The translations under genes were made by a program, and so were the position numbers. From Minisyncoccota bacterium (GTDB lineage Bacteria > Patescibacteriota > Minisyncoccia > Phycocordibacterales > JAACPR01): a stretch of 8,616 nucleotides of DNA. Below the pieces are notes generated by a model. It worked only from the letters and a program-made list of their open reading frames with translations, did no database searches and was not told the DNA's origin. Numbering within the stretch: the stretch's first letter is position 1; each line of letters begins with the position of its first letter. The stretch is from the NCBI GenBank assembly GCA_018061745.1, contig JAGOTN010000020.1, positions 1 through 8,616 of the forward strand, in the 5' to 3' direction. Positions 7,201-8,616 of this stretch are shown piece by piece.

Positions 7201-8314
7201 CTGAATAAGGATTTGGTATTCCAGGATAATTTTCATCCCAATTATTTTTCTCTTCCTGCTCCATCACATAATCCCATGTGTAAATATCTTCTTCTTCGTG
7301 CTTATGAAGAATATTAAACGGTGTACCAGAAAGTTGAAGTGTGAAGTTAGTGGGTATTTTAGTAAAAGTAGTATCTCCTAGGTTACTCTGAGTTCCTTCA
7401 TGAGCCTCGTCTATAATGAGCATATCCCACGTAGTACTAAATATTTCTTCATTTTTTTCAAAACCTTTTGCATTAGATCCAGAAGATCCATCTTCAACTA
7501 CTTGTTTTGATAGACGTAAATCTTGAAGCGAAGCAAAATGCACAAAAGGCTTTTTATTTTTCACAAGAACTTTTATATCCTCACCTTTATCCTTTGACGA
7601 AAATTCATAACCTGCACTAGCAAGAACTAAATTAAAGTCGTTATACCAATCAACGCTTACACTTGGACGATGAGTAACAATAAGTACTTTTTGCATCTTG
7701 TTTTCTTTAGCAACCTGCATGGCCGCTGAAGTTTTACCAAAACGCATTTTTGCATTCCAAAGAAAATGTTTTCGATTTTTTTTGATAGCTTTAGTGGTTT
7801 TATCAATAGCGTCGAGTTGGTTTGGACGAAACGGAAATTGAGGAGTTTGTGTGGTAATTTTTTCTTTGGATGAAAGTGCCTTCCGACCTTCTTTTACAGC
7901 TTCTATTGCTCTCTTTGCTACTTCTAAACTAACCTCAAACCATTCTGAGCGATAATTTTTAGTATTTTCAGATTTGCGTGGAAATCCAGAACGAATAAGG
8001 ACATCGTGGACATCAGTATCCAGAAAACAAGATTTACCGTCATTTGTAACTGCTAACTCAGCGTGCTCAAGCGTGTAAGAAATATCAGCAGTCTTTGTTT
8101 GTTTTTTTATTCGCTCCCGAGCAGCTGATTCAATTTCTTCTTGTGTTGGTTTGAGGGAAGTTGTTGTTGCCTTTCCAATCTTCAGTCGTCCTTTGTGTGT
8201 TTCGCTTGGAATTGAGTAGACATAGATTATGACGTATGAAAAAGTTTCTTTTATTGTATTGCCCTCTGACGCATGTGTTTGTAGTGCTTTTGGCTTCATG
8301 TATTCCTCAATCAT
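4295..8314 (-). CDS. Single-chain restriction-modification enzyme (T5orf172/GIY-YIG nuclease, SF2 helicase, N6A methyltransferase)
   Basis: A 1339-residue multidomain enzyme. Residues 25-135 resemble a T5orf172 (GIY-YIG superfamily) domain: YVIIYVYS, then RLKIGKAT (43-50), AARERIKK (64-71) and FLDTDVHDVL (97-106), with Asp where a catalytic Glu is usual. Residues 160-590 are an SF2 helicase: Walker A KMRFGKT (189-195), DEAH (302-305), SGTP (329-332), motif V GQRLTTG (525-531) and motif VI QTAFRCQTP (554-562). A charged coiled coil spans about 685-736. The adenine methyltransferase follows: motif X LTPWNVV, a degenerate motif I EINSKSGLYP (896-905), and motif IV NPPY (1011-1014). Residues 1110-1339 are a probable target recognition region. 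The order parallels type ISP enzymes such as LlaGI, with a different nuclease. The expected activity is ATP-dependent restriction plus protective methylation. The annotated ATG follows GAGAGGGG by 9 nt. M6 (8297-8299) is an equally credible start, with GAGG 5 nt upstream. Confidence 0.92.
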   Translation of the reverse strand: MIEEYMKPKALQTHASEGNTIKETFSYVIIYVYSIPSETHKGRLKIGKATTTSLKPTQEEIESAARERIKKQTKTADISYTLEHAELAVTNDGKSCFLDTDVHDVLIRSGFPRKSENTKNYRSEWFEVSLEVAKRAIEAVKEGRKALSSKEKITTQTPQFPFRPNQLDAIDKTTKAIKKNRKHFLWNAKMRFGKTSAAMQVAKENKMQKVLIVTHRPSVSVDWYNDFNLVLASAGYEFSSKDKGEDIKVLVKNKKPFVHFASLQDLRLSKQVVEDGSSGSNAKGFEKNEEIFSTTWDMLIIDEAHEGTQSNLGDTTFTKIPTNFTLQLSGTPFNILHKHEEEDIYTWDYVMEQEEKNNWDENYPGIPNPYSELPSLSIFTYNVDTFASHIGSLGENFHDSLDGAFKFHEFFRVHKDEEGNDTSKFVHEPMVKKFLDLLVNDKLITKFPYATQEYRNFNKHSLWLLPNRTEVIFAMEKLLKEHPVFGSFGIVNISGNNYNDDEDKDAKERVTKTIKDNEYTITLTGQRLTTGASIKEWTAVFMMSDTNSATTYLQTAFRCQTPAKIEGKLKTQGYVFDFAPDRTLKLIAEAIELNHKSGKTNSPEQKEAMSKFLNFCPILAAEGGNMVPYDVSKMLTQLKKAIIERVSRNGFDDPKLYNDELLKLDELDIEKFNQLKKIVGNSTSEKINEIKINELGMDDLKTKEAEELERKQKKELSEEEKEKIKKLKEARDQKKSAISILRAVSIRMPMLVYGAHVSIREDINLKKFIELVDEESWNEFMPEGLTKEGFGEFTKYYDEEVFRGVTKSIRAKAFDCDNLLPTDRICAIAEIFSTFKNPDKETVLTPWNVVNKHLTLAFGGHDFSSGVVDKKTGRPEWKSKGVDTSVWEQDDTKILEINSKSGLYPLLAAYNVYSRKIKKLKKPEEKIAKEIWNKVLKENIYVLCKSPMAQSITFRTLVGYNEGIKTNIVYIHELIKKIQQKDNYKDYDLRVELLEKFNLDKDMKFTAVVGNPPYQEQTKDTSDNPIYHLFMDESYKLTDKVALIHPARFLFNAGKTPKEWNQKILNDKHIKVIFYEQQSSKVFPNTDIKGGIAITYRDTSKNFGEIGSFTSHMELNTMLEKVEKYIDFKPMSEIIYLQNKFNLKVLYKDYPGFKKIIGSAGKEKRLTTSIFEQLGIFSNEPKNNDDIKILGLINNKRVYKWISHKYLEEHFNLNKNKVLIPKSNGSGSFGALGVPIVTGKKNGHTQSFLSIGSFENKNEAENLQKYIKTKFLRTMLGVLKITQDNSPRTWLKVPIQDFTNKSDIDWSKSIYEIDKQLYKKYSLEQKEIDFIEKHVKPMT
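8303..8308 (-). promoter_or_regulatory. Internal Shine-Dalgarno supporting an alternative start at M6
   Basis: On the minus strand this reads GAGGAA, and the GAGG core ends 5 nt before an in-frame ATG at 8297-8299. That start would shorten the restriction enzyme by five residues, all ahead of the first domain. The upstream ATG at 8312-8314 has its own purine-rich site, GAGAGGGG at 8324-8331, so both starts may be used. Confidence 0.45.
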
Positions 8315-8324
8315 CCCACAAATC

Positions 8325-8397
8325 CCCTCTCAAAACAACACTTTTTGGGTTCGGGGAAATGGCTTAAAAACCGCCTTATGTTATAGAAATGAGAGGG
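8325..8397 (-). promoter_or_regulatory. Inverted repeat that could occlude the restriction gene's ribosome binding site
   Basis: Bases 8325-8332 (CCCTCTCA) and 8390-8397 (TGAGAGGG) are exact reverse complements. In minus-strand RNA the 8325-8332 arm contains the GAGAGGG Shine-Dalgarno of the restriction gene, so a transcript started to the right of 8397 could fold and hide it. A second inverted repeat, AAAAACC at 8366-8372 and GGTTTTT at 8396-8402, shares bases 8396-8397 and would compete with it. A transcript started near 8373 would lack the blocking arm. The pairings are visible; the regulation is inferred. Confidence 0.35.
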
Positions 8398-8411
8398 TTT
8401 TTGTGATACAA
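8380..8411 (-). promoter_or_regulatory. Possible promoter of the restriction operon
   Basis: On the minus strand, TATAAC at 8380-8385 could be a -10 box, with TTGTAT at 8406-8411 as a weak -35. The 20-nt spacer is longer than the ideal 17, so the -35 is doubtful. Transcription would start near 8373 and give a leader of about 60 nt before the restriction gene. The -35 overlaps the plus-strand -10 of the neighbouring RNA candidate. Confidence 0.35.
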
Positions 8412-8412
8412 T
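8404..8412 (+). promoter_or_regulatory. Extended -10 promoter of the plus-strand RNA candidate
   Basis: TGATACAAT matches an extended -10 element (TG, one base, then TACAAT with one mismatch). No good -35 is seen, which is tolerable for extended -10 promoters. Start of transcription would be near 8419. The overlapping 8-bp palindrome ATACGTAT (8411-8418) could be an operator shared with the opposing restriction promoter. Confidence 0.4.
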
Positions 8413-8432
8413 ACGTATGTTGTTCTTTTGAT

Positions 8433-8471
8433 TTAAAAATCCTGTCGTTTGTGCAGAAAATCACAAATCAT
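8433..8471 (-). CDS. 12-codon ORF with textbook Shine-Dalgarno upstream of the restriction gene
   Basis: MICDFLHKRQDF, then TAA. Its ATG is preceded on the minus strand by AAGGAGATATAT, an excellent ribosome binding site and spacing, the best in the window. The ATG overlaps, as ATGA, the TGA of a 48-codon frame open from the right edge (8468-8614), the usual sign of translational coupling. It could be a leader peptide or the 5' remnant of a broken gene. It could also be chance, since the purine-rich site is equally the complement of a helix arm in the plus-strand RNA candidate. The 48-codon frame shows no recognisable domain and crosses the terminator hairpin, so I do not call it as a gene. 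Confidence 0.3.
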   Translation of the reverse strand: MICDFLHKRQDF

Positions 8472-8543
8472 ATATATCTCCTTTTATTGGGTAGGTGCGG
8501 AGGGAAATCTGCTCTAAACCATATGATATGTATGACTAGCCAT

Positions 8544-8611
8544 AAAAGCGGTTGGGAGATTTCATTGAGCAAGTCGTGCTCGATTAAATCTCTTAGTCGC
8601 TTTTTGTTTTT
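8544..8611 (+). terminator. Strong rho-independent terminator (plus strand)
   Basis: A long hairpin with arms 8544-8571 and 8577-8604, a 5-base loop (8572-8576), one internal mismatch (8563/8585) and five G-U pairs, followed by TTTTTGTTTTT. The outer AAAAGCG / CGCTTTTT arms give the classic A-tract, stem, U-tract layout. On the opposite strand the G-U pairs become A-C mismatches and the T-run is shorter, so it works best for plus-strand transcripts. No plus-strand gene precedes it in the window. Confidence 0.72.
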
Positions 8612-8616
8612 CAAAA

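Larger units (their letters stand above)
8419..8611 (+). ncRNA. Candidate structured small RNA or terminated leader RNA
   Basis: The plus strand between the extended -10 and the T-run terminator contains no good gene but several helices in tight order. GTTTGTG/CACAAAT closes a hairpin at 8447-8468. It abuts CATATATATC (8469-8478), which pairs along all 10 positions with GATATGTATG (8525-8534), including one G-U pair. Inside lies a hairpin with stem GCGGA/TCTGC and loop GGGAAA (about 8489-8520). The terminator hairpin follows. G-U pairs in two helices favour RNA from this strand. It does not match SRP, 6S, tmRNA or RNase P RNA as I know them. Bases 8478-8483 (CTCCTT) resemble an anti-Shine-Dalgarno and could pair with mRNA leaders. 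It may be a divergent sRNA that regulates the restriction operon, or an attenuated leader of a gene beyond the edge. Confidence 0.42.

Noticed and set aside
8487..8520. SRP (4.5S) RNA apical domain, suggested by GGAGGGAAA
   Set aside because: The conserved GGAAGGAAGCAG-type internal loop and tetraloop sequence are absent; only a general hairpin remains.
8523..8616. Plus-strand frame open from ATG 8523 to the right edge
   Set aside because: It reads straight through the strong terminator hairpin and T-run, and the nearest GGAGG is about 19 nt from the ATG, too far for normal use. The residues look like translated hairpin.
1..8616. CRISPR array, tRNA, rRNA, transposase or insertion sequence ends
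   Set aside because: I saw no regularly spaced repeats, no cloverleaf or rRNA-like stretches, and no transposase or integrase motifs on either strand.

Overview
The window is a low-GC bacterial segment in which every convincing protein gene lies on the minus strand, so the reading order runs from the right edge to the left. The left-most gene is a short, single-domain, membrane-anchored SppA-type (S49) peptidase of a style I associate with Patescibacteria/CPR genomes. TGA is not needed as a sense codon anywhere, so Gracilibacteria-type recoding is not indicated. A CPR-like host is my best guess, with low to moderate confidence.

Right edge (8315-8616): no long gene is complete here, but the region is dense in signals. 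On the plus strand there is an extended -10 box (8404-8412), a chain of potential RNA helices, and a long hairpin followed by a T-run (8544-8611). Together these fit a small structured RNA or a terminated leader of about 190 nt. On the minus strand there is a 12-codon ORF with a textbook Shine-Dalgarno, a possible promoter for the restriction gene, and inverted repeats that could hide that gene's ribosome binding site in a longer transcript.

8314-2524: a compact minus-strand operon of three genes, separated by 5 and 8 nt. The first encodes a 1339-residue single-chain restriction-modification enzyme: T5orf172/GIY-YIG-like nuclease, SF2 helicase, coiled coil, N6-adenine methyltransferase with NPPY, then a probable target recognition region. 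The second encodes a 303-residue 'subunit M' with methyltransferase motifs X and I but no NPPY. The third is a GIY-YIG nuclease with a possible B3-like DNA-binding N-terminus. The two methyltransferase-like chains have complementary intact motifs, which suggests that they act together.

2425-1044: two further same-strand genes with AT-rich gaps of about 100 nt, probably accessory defence genes. One is a helical protein with HEPN-like R-x(4-6)-H motifs; the other is a PD-(D/E)XK nuclease-like protein. Palindromes sit in or next to these gaps.

932-96: sppA, visibly richer in G+C than the neighbouring genes. It is probably chromosomal backbone flanking a horizontally acquired defence cassette that combines four different nuclease folds. 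The first 95 bases hold no gene I can call.
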